Below, piece after piece: positions 33,413 through 46,329 of a stretch of DNA of 64,000 nucleotides. A program made the translations under genes and the position numbers. The notes beneath the pieces are model-generated. The model worked only from the letters and a program-made list of their open reading frames with translations, was not told the origin of the DNA and did no database searches. The stretch lies in contig JASPKZ010007424.1 of the NCBI GenBank assembly GCA_030220185.1, positions 186,001 through 250,000 of the forward strand. Reading direction: 5' to 3'. Every line of letters begins with the position of its first letter. Within the stretch, counting starts at the first letter, position 1. Source of the DNA: Diploptera punctata. Taxonomy: Eukaryota > Arthropoda > Insecta > Blattodea > Blaberidae.

Positions 33413-34484
33413 TGTTATGATGGAGGTTAACCCTAGTCATACCGTAGCGTAAAAAGGATCTTCAAATATTACGTGATCTTTGGCCCGAGCGGTTGGCCTT
33501 GGTTTTTGGTGGGAGAACCTCACATATAAACACAGTAAACAATAAAATTCCATTATTTATTTAAATTAAAACAAAACATAAAGAGAAAGATTAAACAAAA
33601 CATATGAGCAAAGTGATTAAAGCCAGTTAAAAATCGCCATATTGAAATGCGCCGAATAGAATAAAAATGTGATAATACTCAGAGGGAGAACCATTTGGTC
33701 TTCTCATGATAAAGCATATTCTTAATAATTAACAAAATTATTCTTAGTTTTTTTACCCTTTGGTCTTCTCATGATAAAGTATATTCTTAATAATTATCCA
33801 AAGTTATTCTAAGTTATTTGACCCTTTGGACTTCCAATTTATTCTAAGCTATTTTTCTCCAGAATCTTTAGACCATTTAAAAAACATATTCTTTTAGAAT
33901 GATAAAAGTATTATAATGCATCTTACCCATGTAGAGGCTGCACTCCTCCCCAGGAGGAAAGCTTCGGTCCTCCACTCCATCCTCCATTCGTTAGAAAAAA
34001 TCGCGAATATTTATATGGTCATTTTTAAGTTTCTAATCAGGGGAAACTCGGGTGGAAAGTTAACTTTTCCCTTCCATACATGTGGGTTTTTTTCCATCGG
34101 TTTTCACTTACAACTTTCACATGATGTAGTTCAAAACTTTTATCTATGTCAAAATGGAAAACTCTGTTCCACTTTTACTTCTTGCAGCTCAAATTCACCC
34201 TTATCTAATGTGGTCATCTCTGGTATTTCTGTCAAACACGTTGATATGAATATACATCCTGGAATGTTGTGACATGGTTTTGATCCAGGATATAAAACAT
34301 AAATTTTTACTCGCTTTTTTTTTACATTTTAAAAAACCCTTGTATGAACTTTGAGCATGACTAATTTGTATTTCAATGTGGTTATTTGTTTCCTATCTTC
34401 TGGTATAATAAACAAGTATATATTGTATATGCTTTATAGTTTTTATCATATTTTTGCGGTTATGTCCTTAGTGTAGGCGCAACA
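33413..34484 (-). repeat. 5' LTR of the complete element
   Basis: TGTTATGATGG...GTAGGCGCAACA on the plus strand; partner of 24794-25837. Slightly longer because of an extra partial unit around 33695-33760. Confidence 0.9.
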
Positions 34485-34489
34485 TGCAT

Positions 34490-35738
34490 GGAGCAATTTC
34501 AAGCAAACTTAATACTATATATATGACTTATAATCTGAAAAAAATATACTATGGAGGGTAAGAGACCCTTAAAATCATAGTGGGATATGACATGTAAATA
34601 TAATAACAATAAATGATGATACTGTCAAATCCATAGCTTTTGGCTTGCTGAGATGAATAGTGACACTCCTGATATTGTTTAAGTCCAATTACAAGTCCCA
34701 TCTATATAGGGGTGAAAAAATGTTCAAGAGAACCACGATCTGTGTCAAAAGTCCATACTTTTCTAGGTTGGTAAGTTGATTGGTGACAGTCCCTAGGACA
34801 TTTTATCTCCAATTTTAGTAAAATTATTGAATATAACCCTATAGAACTTCCGGAAATGTTTAGAATAAAATAGAACTGTGTGGAACCTTCTACAATATTG
34901 TGGAAATTAATAGAACTCATTATTAGTAGAATCTTGTGGAGAACTCTGTAGAAAGATTGTATAAATGCATAAATTTCACTTTGGCTAATCAACATTAATT
35001 TTCGGACCAACAAAAAAAAAATTGATAATGTTATATGAGGATGATCAAATTTATAATATACTAGTATAAAGGAAATTTTAAATCACAAATATTGGTGTCA
35101 TATTGATAGAACTTATAGTTAGTTAGTATTTTGAACTTTGGATCATTAGTTTCACAATTGAAAAGTGGGCATTAAAGAGCTAACAATTTTGCTCAGAGAC
35201 CTATTATTTCAGACTTTAGGTTCTTTTACATGCTATAAATATATAAGACAGCTTTACTTCCCTTCTAAAAGAAGCCATGATAGGGTTTTACACCCTGAAA
35301 TATCCATCATCTCCTGTAAAAATTTGAACCCGTGATCTTTAAGCACAAGTCTACTAATCATACTGATAGTTTTTAAAGAATATGAACATATAAAATTAAT
35401 ATCTGTAAGGTACAGTCATCCTCAACTTGATTAAAACTTTATTCTATAAACATTTCCATCCTTAGAGAAGTGATGATATAGCCAATAGGTGGGCCAGCAT
35501 ATCCAAAAATGTGAACATGGGTTTGGGGTTTGTGGAACTTACTCCAAGTTTTACAAATCGTAACATTAGAACCATAGGATTCCATCTAACTTTTTTAAAT
35601 TTTTCAGGAAAACAATTTAAACATTCATAAATTAAAGCCAAATGTCCTGGGTTTAAACTCTGGTCTGAGTGTATATTTTTTCTCTTCAAATATAATTCTT
35701 AAATTAATTAAGGGAAATAACATTATGAGATTTTCAAT
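34490..35738. other. Intronic DNA with two SINE remnants
   Basis: A minus-strand SINE at about 35265-35375 has B-box GGGTTCAAATTT and GACAGGAGATGATGG-type body. A plus-strand family C copy at about 35640-35700 has CCTGGGTTTAAACTCTGG then TTTTTTCTCTTCAAATATA. The rest shows nothing recognisable. Confidence 0.5.
35640..35700 (+). repeat. tRNA-derived SINE, family C, 3' part
   Basis: The B-box-like stretch and the TCTCTTCAAATATA trailer match the copy at 55095-55210. The A-box half is too diverged to place. Confidence 0.6.
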
Positions 35739-36734
35739 TGTTACAATCGACATTATATAACGTAGCGTAAAAAAAAGGATTCAATTTAATTGACCTTTGG
35801 CTCGAGAGGTAGGCCTTCGTTTTGGCCGGAAAACATCACATTGTACATAGAAACATATAAAACCATAAAACAAAACATATTTATTTTAACAGTCAACAAT
35901 ACACAAAAATATATATTCAAAAACAAAATCAGTTAAAATATTTTGGTCAAAGAAGCTAAAGTCGCCATGTTGGATTACGCCGAACTTTGATTTGAAACTT
36001 TAATATGTGTATATGAGAGTCAATTAAGTCAACTGTAGTTTATTAATGTTAATTTTTAATTATTAATTTAAATCGACCCTTAGGTCTTCTTATTTGCCAA
36101 GGCATGTTCAATTTAATCTAAGTTACTAATATTGCAAAGAAACGACCATTTTGAAATAAAAAACGATCCCTTTATGATGAAAATATTAGGATGATTATGC
36201 TTACCCATGAAGAGGATCCACTTGTCCCACTGGAGACTGAAGTGACCACTTTAGTCCCCACCTCCTTTCTGCTTTCGTTAAAAAAATCGCGAATATTTAT
36301 ATGATCATTTTTAAGTTTCTAATTCTTGGGGGAAAACTCGGGTGGAAAGTTAACTTTCCATTTCCATACATGTGGGATTTTCTCATTGTCGTTTTCACTT
36401 CCAACCCACTTACAACTTTCACCTGATGTAGTTCATCTATGTCAAAATGGAAATCTCTGGTTTTCCTATCAAAACATGTTGATATTTTGAACTACATCCT
36501 GGTGTTATTGTAACAGATTCCAACAAATAAGTCCCGGATATCATACATTTTTACTCGTTTTTTACTTCCTAACAGCCCTTGTATGAACTCTGAGTATGAC
36601 TTAATCAGCATTATAAAGGTGATTATTTATTTCCTATCTTCCGGTATAATAAACAAGTATATATCGTATATGTTTTATAATTTTTTATCATATATTTATT
36701 ATCATTGCGATTATGCCCTGTCATAGTCGCAATA
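35739..36734 (-). mobile_element. Solo LTR with 5-bp target duplication
   Basis: Family LTR of 996 bp starting TGTTACAATCG on the plus strand. It ends GTCGCAATA, where the expected AACA has mutated to AATA. The pentamer TCAAT is present at 35734-35738 and 36735-36739. Contains the family blocks TAACGTAGCGTAAA, GCCATGTTGGATTACGCCG and the diverged conserved motif TTTGGCTCGAGAGGTAGGCC. Formed by recombination between the two LTRs of one former insertion. Confidence 0.88.
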
Positions 36735-36739
36735 TCAAT

Positions 36740-37894
36740 TAATATAAATTAATTAATAAGTCATATATCTTCTTATATTTCATGTTCTTCAAGCATGGAA
36801 ACTGGAGTTTTCAATATGGATCCCTCCCATTTTCAGACATCATCACAAGTCAATTTGAAGTTTACAGTTAACATAGGATAAGGTATGTATAGTAAAGATA
36901 CAATATTCAGAGATTATATACATTATGGACAAAATGACTCTTAACAACCATTTCATTTATTACAAAAAAGAAAAAAAAAAGAAAAAAAAGTAAGTAGAAT
37001 CTTATGGTTCTAATCTCTCATAATTATGCTAATTTCTCCCATCACAATCACATCTGCAGAACAGACATTTTCTGCAGTATGACGAATAAAAACACCAGGA
37101 CAACCATGTCGAGTGCAATGCTTTGTAAATGTAGAAATTTTATCCACTGAGAGGGAGAAATTATGGGATTTGTTGATGGAGCCATCATCAATGATGATCA
37201 TATTAATTGCTAGGAAATCTCCATTTCACCACATGATTGATTTATCATAAGTTTGCATGTTATTAAATAAGACTTACAAGAATGAGAACTGAAGACAGTG
37301 CAGGACTGTCCCACACTAGTGAGCAAAGTTTGTTCTGGTAAGGATCTGAGAGGCCTACAGCATTTTGAATATTTGAGGACGACTGCACCTTAAAGGTATT
37401 AATGTTATATTTAAAATTGTATACGGCTACCTGAATGGTATTTTATTATTCAATTTATTAGTGTATAACTTGAGAAAGCTGCTTGTTTTCCCTTGTAAGT
37501 TATTACTCTCCTACTGTTTGAGACAGTACTGATTGGATGTGGATGAGTGACACTATTGAAGGAGAGAAAATTAGCAATTATAATGTACAATACATTACAA
37601 AATCATTGATTCGCCCATATCACAACACTTTACAATGAAGTCTTTTGTCAGCACTGCTGCTGCTCCAGTGTTGCTGTAGCTGATGTCTACTACAGTGTTG
37701 CCGTTCAGTAAAATTATTATATTGTCCACTATTGAAGCACTATATTATGTGCACATTTGTACTGATTCTTCACTTTCAGAATATGTTGGTAGTCACCTCC
37801 CAATCTTGTTTCGTTATTGACTCTAGAGCTGATTTGGTCAGTTCTTTCAGTCTTTTTTTAAAGACAAATCTCCTGTCATCTATTTTTCATCACT
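36740..37894. other. Intronic DNA, nothing recognised
   Basis: Includes an A-rich run at 36964-36991. A 63-codon minus-strand frame at 37010-37201 has no family I recognise. Confidence 0.35.
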
Positions 37895-38270
37895 AAACTA
37901 ACTAACACACTGACTCTATCAAACCCATAGGTTCATGATCGTGTAGACATAAGCTTTCTATACAACCCTATCCTAAGTTAATGTTTTCCAATTATCCCCT
38001 GTATAATCTACTTCCCTCAAATCATGGTTAATATTATTCTCCCACCTCATGCTTGGTCTACCAATTGGATGTTTTCCCTCTGGTTTTCCTACAAGAAGCT
38101 TCTATGCCCATCTTTCATTCCCCATTTGTGTCACATTTTCTGCCCATTGCAGTGTATGTGACTTAACTGTTTTTATTATATCTCGTTTCCTATAAAAATG
38201 ATGTAGTTTATATATTAAGGGACAATAATAGTTTAATGTATTTTGAGTTTAACGTTTTTTTTTGAGAGAA
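37895..38270 (-). mobile_element. RTE LINE, degraded 3' end
   Basis: Reverse complement of the last about 370 bp of the RTE, readable through the equivalents of RPVGRPRMRWEN and LQWAG. Frameshifted; ends at a diverged AACTAACTAAC tail. Confidence 0.8.
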
Positions 38271-38284
38271 ATTTTCTCACTGTT

Positions 38285-38374
38285 GGAACTTTATTCTCAA
38301 CAACATAATATTGTTTTTGATAACATCATCATCGGAACTTTATTCTCAACAACATAATATTGTTTTTGATAACA
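38285..38374. repeat. Tandem duplication, 41-bp unit, period 49
   Basis: Units 38285-38325 and 38334-38374 are the same (GGAACTTTATTCTC ... TTGTTTTTGATAACA), separated by TCATCATC. Confidence 0.92.
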
Positions 38375-39689
38375 GTCTATCAAAATCCACATGTACAGGC
38401 TGAGATCAAGTTGGATGTATGTTTCCGGAAGTTGAGAGAGTTCACCAGGTCAGTCACAGTTTATTTCCATTCTCTTTCCTTATTTATTTCACTGTATATT
38501 TCACTAATCCTGTATAGTATGCCACTCAGTTGGTAGGTGCATGACCAAATGAGTAAGGCATTTTGTTTTTTGCCTCTTCATTGCATATGCCTCTCAGTGT
38601 GAATAAATTTATATTTTTATTAGGATTTGCCATTGTTTTATACACTTGCAATTAGTTTATACTTAAATTATATACAAATATTACACACGATAGTTAATAC
38701 ATATTCAAATTTAAAAACTAATCAAATATTTATACTTAAAACTTAAATAAAAAATAAAATTAGAAGTATTAAACTAAATCCTGTCAATAAAATATGTATT
38801 CTAGACATTGTACACAGGCAATGCATCAACTGCATAGCCATTATTCAGCTCCAGATGCTGTTAATCTGGTGACAATAGAGTGTTGTAAAGTACCATTACA
38901 CACGTCACATCTTGCTCTAAACTTAACTCATTGTCTAATAAGCACTCAACTCAAACAAACAAGTGTCATATCAACAAATATAGAACTGCATGAGGGACAG
39001 TGAAGTGTCTCTTCTCCCTTGACCTACCTTCATGGGATGCAACTTATTTTGGAATGGAACCATGTCACAGTGGTATAATTATTCCATCAAGTTTAGAGGA
39101 AATGCTAATGTATAGTTTTCTCAGGAGCTCACTGATCTACTTCCTTCTTGCCAGCAACTAGTCAGAGCAAAACTAAATTACTTTCAAATCTGCAAAATCG
39201 TTGGGACAGCCAAGTAAGTGAATGTCATAACAGTTAGTTGAGGACTACAAACATGAAAAGAAGAAGATGATGATCAAAGTCTATAAGAGTTAAAACATTT
39301 TGATATTCAATACTGACTCATTGTTTCTTTGTAACAAATATAAAGTTCAATATATATGTGTGTAACATGTTTTAATGCATAATTTGTCATTTTTCCCCTT
39401 CACTTGTTTTGAGGACTATTGTGTTAACTGGATAATAAATACCATTTATAAATAAACTCCATTTTAGCAAACACACATTTGAAACAAATTTAATTAACAC
39501 AGCAGAATAGAATAATAGAGTAAACAAGGTATTTCAAAATGACACTCAACAAACACAATTTTCTATGCACTTTATGACCTATTATCTTTTTCATAGTTAT
39601 TTACGCAAGTTTCAACAAATACGTACATAAACATTGTATGTCATGTGTTTCTATTTCTTTGACACATTTTACTAAAATTAAATGTTAAA
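38375..39689. other. AT-rich intronic DNA, nothing recognised
   Basis: A frame of 69 codons at 38794-39003 has no recognisable family. Confidence 0.35.
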
Positions 39690-40015
39690 AAATAATGGCA
39701 ATATCAATGTTGCTTTATGGTTCAGAATTTTCTACCCTGACCAAGAAAGAATAAATGGTAGAAATATATTCTTAGCATTAGTATAGGCTACACCTTATTG
39801 GATAAGAAATGAAGTGAAGAATAAACAAATAGATAGAATAAAACAATACAGAAATGATTGAAAACAATACATACGAAGAATGAAAGAACAACTCATACCA
39901 AAACTGATTATGAGAGAAATCAAAAGGTAGAAGAAAGGTTGGTGGACAGAAGACAGGACGGGCTCAATAATGTTAAAATAATGGAGACAGGAACAAGAAG
40001 CTGCTGCTGATGATG
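39690..40015 (+). pseudogene. LINE C-terminal tail remnant
   Basis: Starts at MAISMLLYGSEFSTLTKKE, the post-RT region of many LINEs, and ends with a RRKVGGQKT basic tail. Many stops. Confidence 0.6.
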
Positions 40016-40429
40016 ATCAGTTTAGTAGATTCAATTTTAATGATGTATAAAATAATTATTATGATGAAATGGAACCTGGTAGAACCTAACATTTACTTAA
40101 CAATTCTGTGGCACCATGCATAAAACCCATAATCCTCAAATAAAAAAAAAAAGTTAATATTATTAATGTAATATTGGAGCTGTCATTTATCATCCCTCAA
40201 ATTTTGATTGCTGTACAATTAGTTAAACAGAAGATCCAGAGCTGGACAACACATTGGAGGTTCACTTCAGATAGGAAACCTCCATGCATGAATCTTCATT
40301 TTCTCAGAACTACTTAATTGAGGGTTATTGGTTTCATGCATGGTGCCACAGAATTGAGAAAAATGAGAAAAATGTGTCTATCAGGTTGACTGGCTCTTAG
40401 GGACCACTCAAACACTAATATCTGAGTAA

Positions 40430-41650
40430 AATAAATTAGTAAATGGATATAAAATTTATGCTAATATAGTTAAGAATAAATTGAAAAAAAATTATGAAAA
40501 TATAATTGGAGAAGAGCAGAATGGATTCAGAAAGGGTAGATCTTGTACAGATGGATTCTTCACTCTAAAACTCCTATTAGAAAAGCACTAGGAATTCAAT
40601 ATAAAAACTCATATTGCCTTCGTTGACTTCTTAAAGGCTTTTGACAAAGTAGACAGAAATATATTACTACAAATTTTAGCTGATGATAACGTTCCACAAC
40701 AATATATTACTAATATCTTCAACATCTATAAAGATAATGAAATCTCTGTTAAACAAGATGGCAAATTATCTTCTTGGGAAACGATCAACACTGGAGTAAA
40801 ACAGGGATGTGGACTTTCACCAGTGCTTTTCATTATATATATATATATGAATAAATTAATAAACAAATGGAGGAAAACACAACGAGGATATATACACATC
40901 AATAGGAACCTCAAACTCGATGCTATTCTTTTTGCAGATGATTTAGCTCTTCTGGCACTTTCTGAAAATGATTTGCAATGATCAATCTATAATTTACAAA
41001 AAATAGGTGCCAAATTTAATATGGAAATATCAATTAACAAAACTGAAATTATGACATTTCATGGGAAGGACCCCATACAAAGTAAAATCTGTCTCCAGAA
41101 TAAAATTTTAGAGAGATCTAATCAATTTAAATATCTTGGATATTATCTCTCTATCTGGGATGAAAAGGATATCCCTGAAAAAATTACTAGTTATAATAAA
41201 AGTTTGGGAATTATTAATCAAGTTATGAAACCATTCCTTGTACAAAAAACACCAGATTACGTTTATATAACACTTTGGCTAGACCAGTGTTGACCTATGG
41301 TAGTGAAGCATGGACACTAAAAAGACAACATGAAAGCAGAATAACGGCTTGTGAAATGAGATTCATGTGCAGAACAGCGGGTTACACCAGATGGGATCGG
41401 AAAAGGAACACCGATATCTTATAAGAATTGAAGACTACGCCAATTTTGGAATATATTAAACAGTATCAACTAAATTGGAAACACCATCTAGAAAGAATGA
41501 GTTCAAATCGGATCCCCAAAGCTGTTTATAATTATATACCAAGAGGACGAAGATCACTGGGCCGTCCTATGAAACGCTGGAGGGAAAATTTTCAATAGGA
41601 TTGTAACAGGCCTTGGCCTAATACTTAGAAGGAAGAATAAGAAGAAGAAT
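40430..41650 (+). pseudogene. LINE reverse transcriptase remnant, 5' truncated
   Basis: Begins inside the RT domain (GYKIYANIVKNKL, EEQNGFRKGRSCTDG), then AFVDFLKAFDKVDRN (motif A), TGVKQGCGLSPVLF (motif B), ILFADDLALL (motif C, FADD), INKTEIMTF and a LNWKHHLERM ... RGRRSLGRPMKRW tail. Stops at about 40589 and 40981 and frameshifts near 40850 and 41280 break it. A TA run interrupts the frame at 40839-40848. Non-LTR clade not settled. Confidence 0.8.
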
Positions 41651-41787
41651 AAATTAGTATAATGTAATGACGTCATTAAGGATATATGATACCTAAAAAC
41701 CTAATAAAAAATAATAAATATTATGGTAAAATTTTCAATGTTTAAAAGTCATATTCATGAGTTGGTTTTGATAACCAAGATGTTTGA

Positions 41788-42534
41788 CAAGTATGTCATG
41801 AATTTATATTGAGAACTAAGGAAAACACCCATCGGAAAGAAGTGCGCTTCGACCGAAGAAGGAACGAAAGATCAAAACATGATGATAGACACGGAGATGA
41901 TAGTAAAATCCAACGCCCAGAAAAGTCAAACTTAACTCACTCACGACTTACAGACACAGAACTAGAGAGAAAAATAATACACAAAATAAGCCAGCAGATG
42001 CAAAGTATGATGCAAAACATCACAACCAGCAACAATAAGATGATAAAGGAACAAAGACAAGAAGGGGAAAACACAGCTTGCAGCAGCAACTCGCATCCTT
42101 TGACACACGTCACCACAGGAAAGGAGATCGATGGAGACGTAACACAAGGAATAATTGAAAATGAATATAACCATGAAAACCAGGAGAGCTGGACTGAAGT
42201 TTGAAGAAGACACAGAGGCAATACGCGCATCACGGGGACCGGAGAGAACAGGGAGAACACACTTAGAGCAGCAGACCGGACAGCGTGGCTATACATAGGC
42301 CGCCTCCACCAGACAACCGAGTGTGAGGACCTGATAAATTATATGAATGCTAACGGCATGAATGGGGCGATAGAATGTGAAAAATTGGAGGTAATCGGCC
42401 GTAACAGGGCATTCAGAGTAGGAATCCCCTTTGACTTACAAGACCAGGCAAAACAACCACAAATATGGCTGAAGGGAGTTATCGTGAGGCAGTATATTTT
42501 TCGGAGACAACAAAGGCAAGGGATACGACTATAA
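41788..42534 (+). pseudogene. LINE ORF1 (nucleic-acid-binding protein), one stop
   Basis: One frame with a TGA at 42202-42204. The first half is basic, then Gln/Asn-rich and helical. The second half (AAWLYIGRLHQT-like through YMNANGMNGAIECEKLEV to WLKGVIVRQYIFRRQQ) matches the C-terminal region seen in ORF1 of I/R1/Jockey-type LINEs. It has no good ATG at its start, so the element is probably 5' truncated near 41800. ORF2 follows about 110 nt downstream. Confidence 0.7.
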
Positions 42535-42644
42535 CAAACAATCATGTAACGGAAATCCAAAATCAGCAACAACAATAAAGACCCCTGCAAACTTAAGGAA
42601 TGTAATAAACGCGGTACCGTGCCCCGGATAACACGTTACGAACG

Positions 42645-45600
42645 GTGAACAACAACAATAACGCGAATGACCACGTCAAAATAATGCAATGGAACGTGGA
42701 AGGACTGAACTCCGTATTAACCGCGATGCCCATAATTACATTTCAAGAAAATGATATACTATTTTTCTCAGAAACTTTCTGCATGGAAGACACAGAAATA
42801 TCCAACTTTTATGGAATTCACTCCCCAGCCAAAAAATGAGACAAAGGTCGTCCCTCAGGGGGACTAAGCTGCTTTGTAAAATCGCATATACAACCCCTCA
42901 ACGGTATCATCTGTACCGAGAACACATTAACGATATCCACCAGAATAGTAAACAAAATTGGTGCATACTTCGCGCCCAACACTGAACCCGAGAGCATCAT
43001 ATATGACCTAGGAAGGGCTCTGGAGAACATAGACGACGGTAAACCAACCATTCTAATGGGAGACCTCAACTGTCGCATAGATAAGTGGAACACAAAAACC
43101 CAAGCGGTAATAGACTTCCTCCTAGACTACAGACTGCGACTCCTAAACCGAGAACAGGAATTTACCTATATAGCTCCAAACGGGAGTAGTACAATCGACC
43201 TGGTCTTCACAGATAGCCAGGGACAAGCCCAAGTCAAAGTAGTATGCAATTAGAAAACACCTACCAGTAATAACTAAACTCCAGCTGAGTCACCTAAGAC
43301 AGCCAAGACCAAACTGCAACCATAGAACAAAAATATCACGACACATCGACGAGGAAAAATGGCAAGCAAGCAAAGCAGAAATACCGGCAATAATAAGTAT
43401 GATGAGACAGGGAAACCTAGACGGAGCAACAGCAGCCTTGACCGAGAACATCGCATAGGCCACCAATAAGGTAACCAGGGCCACACGCACGGCGAAGCCA
43501 TGGTTCGACGAGGAATGTTATTTATCAAGACAAAGAACTCTACAGCTCCTCCACGAAGTCAGAAAACCTGAAAACATCGCACTAACGGACTACACAGAAC
43601 AACGCCGGGAGTACAAACGCCTACTAAAAGAAAAGAAGACAGCCTATGATCTACACCTAGAACAAATCCTAATCGCCGAAACAGAAATTAAGCCATATAA
43701 TATATTAAGGACTTCCAAGAAACGTCACCCAACTCCTTTCGTGAATCTGGAGCAATGGGAAACCCACTTCAGAAACCTACTAGGAGAGAAGGGCGAAACA
43801 GCAGTTGATCCAGCACCGCACATGCATAATACAAGAACGCAACTCGACGACCCAATCACTCCTGACGATGTAGCCCGGTCCATAAGCAATACTAAAAACA
43901 ACAAGGATGCCGGTCCGGATGGGATATTCGCAGAACACCTGAAAACCTTGTCTCAAGATCTGGCAGTGTCGCTAGCCCTCCTATACAACGAATGCCTTAC
44001 GAACAGCACAATCCCACAACAATGGAGAAAGACAATAATAGTGGTACTCCACAAAGGCAAAGGCAGGAAAGACGACCCAAATAGTTACAGGGGAATCGCT
44101 TTGGAGAACATAATGTTCAAACTATTCTCCAAAATCATACTAGAGCGCATCGAGCTAAGATTACGAGCAAACATCCCCACGAATCAATTAGGATTCACTC
44201 CAGGCAGATCGACTTTACATGCAGTACAAGAAATCCTAGTTGATATAGAAAATAGCATGGCACAACCAAACACCCCCCCCCTGTATGTAATATTCATAGA
44301 CTATTCAAAAGCATTTGACAGCATTAACAGAAAGTTACTTTGCCACAAGCTGGAGAACGCACTGGGCAGGTCAAGTCGCGAACTGGAGACAATAAAATCG
44401 ATTCTCAGCACCAACTATGTAGCAATCTACGATGGCATATCAATGTCAAAACAAATTGCTCAAACACGAGAAGTCCTCTTTAACATTATGACGGCCGATA
44501 TTGGGCAAACTATAAACGCAAGAAATATAGATCTATTAATGTATGCCGATGACATGGCCATCCTTTCCAAGAGTCCTGAAGATCTGCAGGAGGCCATGAA
44601 GTGAACCGAAAGTGCCTTTCTGCGGTTCAGTATGGTATCTTTGTTCTCCTCCCTACTACAGAACATTTATGAAATATGCCAATGTCCTGTGTTCCTTGTG
44701 CCTACCCCTCCTCTTTTTCATCCATTCTCCCGCGCATCTCTACGGCGCATATCCCCTCTACTTGCGAACCTTTATATACATTGTACTCTTACCGAACATT
44801 ATCATTCGATCAGCCTAGCAACCGGCGTTTGGTTATTTAAAGACGGATTCAAAGATGGAATCCAGTTCTAGCTCACCATGCGACTGGAAGGTTAATATGG
44901 TGGTCTATATAGACAAGTTGATTGAGGCCGAGAAGAAGTCTGTTTTGAGTTAGTCCAGCAATGTACGGAAGAAGTGATTCCTAAAGCTTGGACACGAGTG
45001 TGAGTGTGGTATTATGTATGGTATGTTATTTATTCAGTTATTTTTACAGCTATGCTTGGTCGTTTGATCAAGAATCATCTTTTGTTATTAATTTATTGTT
45101 TTATTTAAAACCAACTTGTTTATATTAAAAGGTTATCTTTTTAAACAACGCCCCTCTGTTATTATTCAAGTCTAAGTAGTTGTTCACTCTCCTATACAAA
45201 AATCACTCACTGTATGCTTTTAATAATCTGTATCTATATATGTATATATGTTCATCTGGGAAAGAAAGATGAATTAATAGCTGCCTTTCATGGGCCCGAG
45301 GCAAGCTGCTTTCTTACAGATAACTTCTTTGAATATCAGGACCACATTAATAAATACAGTAAATTACAAAGCCCGATCCCGGACAAGTGTTACGCTGAGC
45401 GTGGTTTGCTTTTCTAAACCCACAAATGGTAGCAGTAGCGTAGTGTGATTCACTTACTTACCTACAAATGGTAGCAGTCAGCGTGGTTTTCAAAACTTAC
45501 TTACCTACAGACGAATATCAGAAAATGGGCGTCAGAAAATTCAATGGAAATAAATAGCTCCAAAACAAAAGCAATGAAGTTCAGAAGAGGAGGGAGATTA

Positions 45601-46314
45601 TCAAAAAATGACCACTTTATGTGCGGCTACTCAGCCCTAGAAATAGTTCCCAACTTTAGGTACCTGGGAGTGACGCTGCAGACCACTGGAACCACGTTCA
45701 CCATGCATATACAAGACAGGACCACAGTGGCAATAAATTCGATGTTCGACATCCCCAAGCTTGAGAGACTGTCCCTGCCAACGGCGATGGCACTGTTCCA
45801 ACTCAAGGTAGCACCAGCGGCCACATACGGTATTCAGATAATTTGGATTCACCTAACAGCGAAAAACCTCAAGAAATTGGAGAATGTCAAAGCCAGATAT
45901 CTCAAGAGGGCCTTGTCACTCTCAAAGTACACAAGAAACAGCTACGCCTACAGAATAGCACATGAACCCTACTTCATTGAGGACATCAAGCTACGCTTCA
46001 ATCTACCAGAAACCCAGGCATATAAAGACGCCATCAAAGAGAGACAAAACAAAGCCAATGCAATACCGATGGAAATAATGGACACAGAAACGATGAAAAC
46101 TGATGTGTGGAAAGGACCGAACTTCCAATTTCGCCACCTATACACACGCTTCGCCGCGCATGGTTTCCACGGGAAAATATGTCAGAATCCGTCATACCAC
46201 AACCCCAAGGAGGACTGCAGATGTAAGCTTTGCGACGATCCATGCTCCAAGTACCACCTAATGAAATGCAAAAGCAGAACTCAGCCTCTCACCAAAATTA
46301 CAAAAGACTGGTGA
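42645..46314 (+). pseudogene. LINE ORF2: endonuclease, RT and CCHC tail, interrupted by an 891-nt insertion
   Basis: Endonuclease: KIMQWNVEGLNS, GDLNCRIDKWN and GSSTIDLVFTD. There is a TGA at 42837, a one-base frameshift near 43250, a TAG near 43457 and a TGA at 44602. RT: KDAGPDGIF, NSYRGIAL, FIDYSKAFDS (A) and LLMYADDMAIL (C). Motif B is damaged: TREVLFNIM lacks the usual QGDPxSP. After the insertion the frame resumes at KWASENSMEINSSKTKAM and ends with CRCKLCDDPC...HLMKC, a CCHC knuckle. R1/Jockey-like by these features. Confidence 0.85.
44632..45522. mobile_element. 891-nt insertion in the LINE, possibly a degraded LTR element
   Basis: The LINE frame is continuous if these 891 nt (297 codons long, but not coding) are removed. 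The insert holds TATA-rich and T-rich sequence. Near its right end are two copies of AAATGGTAGCAG (TGGTAGCAG at 45427 and 45469), which match the start of an initiator-Met-tRNA primer site. This suggests an LTR followed by primer sites. A 55-residue frame ending PIPDKCYAERGLLF (about 45250-45417) is unrecognised. No clear TG...CA ends or target duplication were found. Confidence 0.6.
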
Positions 46315-46329
46315 AAACTCAAAATGTAC

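Larger units (their letters stand above)
24794..34484 (-). mobile_element. Complete LTR retrotransposon without gag-pol, 9.7 kb, with nested RTE LINE
   Basis: Two LTRs of about 1.05 kb in the same orientation (24794-25837 and 33413-34484) are bounded by TGTTA...CAACA. The 5-bp target duplication TGCAT lies at 24789-24793 and 34485-34489. On the minus strand the order is 5' LTR, degenerate primer-binding site, internal region, G-rich polypurine tract, 3' LTR. Excluding the nested RTE, the internal region is about 4.3 kb and shows no recognisable capsid, protease, RT or integrase on either strand, so it looks like a large non-autonomous derivative. The 5-bp duplication and TG...CA ends fit Gypsy, Copia or BEL types; I cannot choose. 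Confidence 0.88.

Noticed and set aside
37010..37201. Minus-strand 63-codon frame as a gene
   Set aside because: No recognisable family, no splice context and no second copy.
41937..42296. Minus-strand hydrophobic frames of 83-119 codons
   Set aside because: Antisense shadows of the LINE ORF1.
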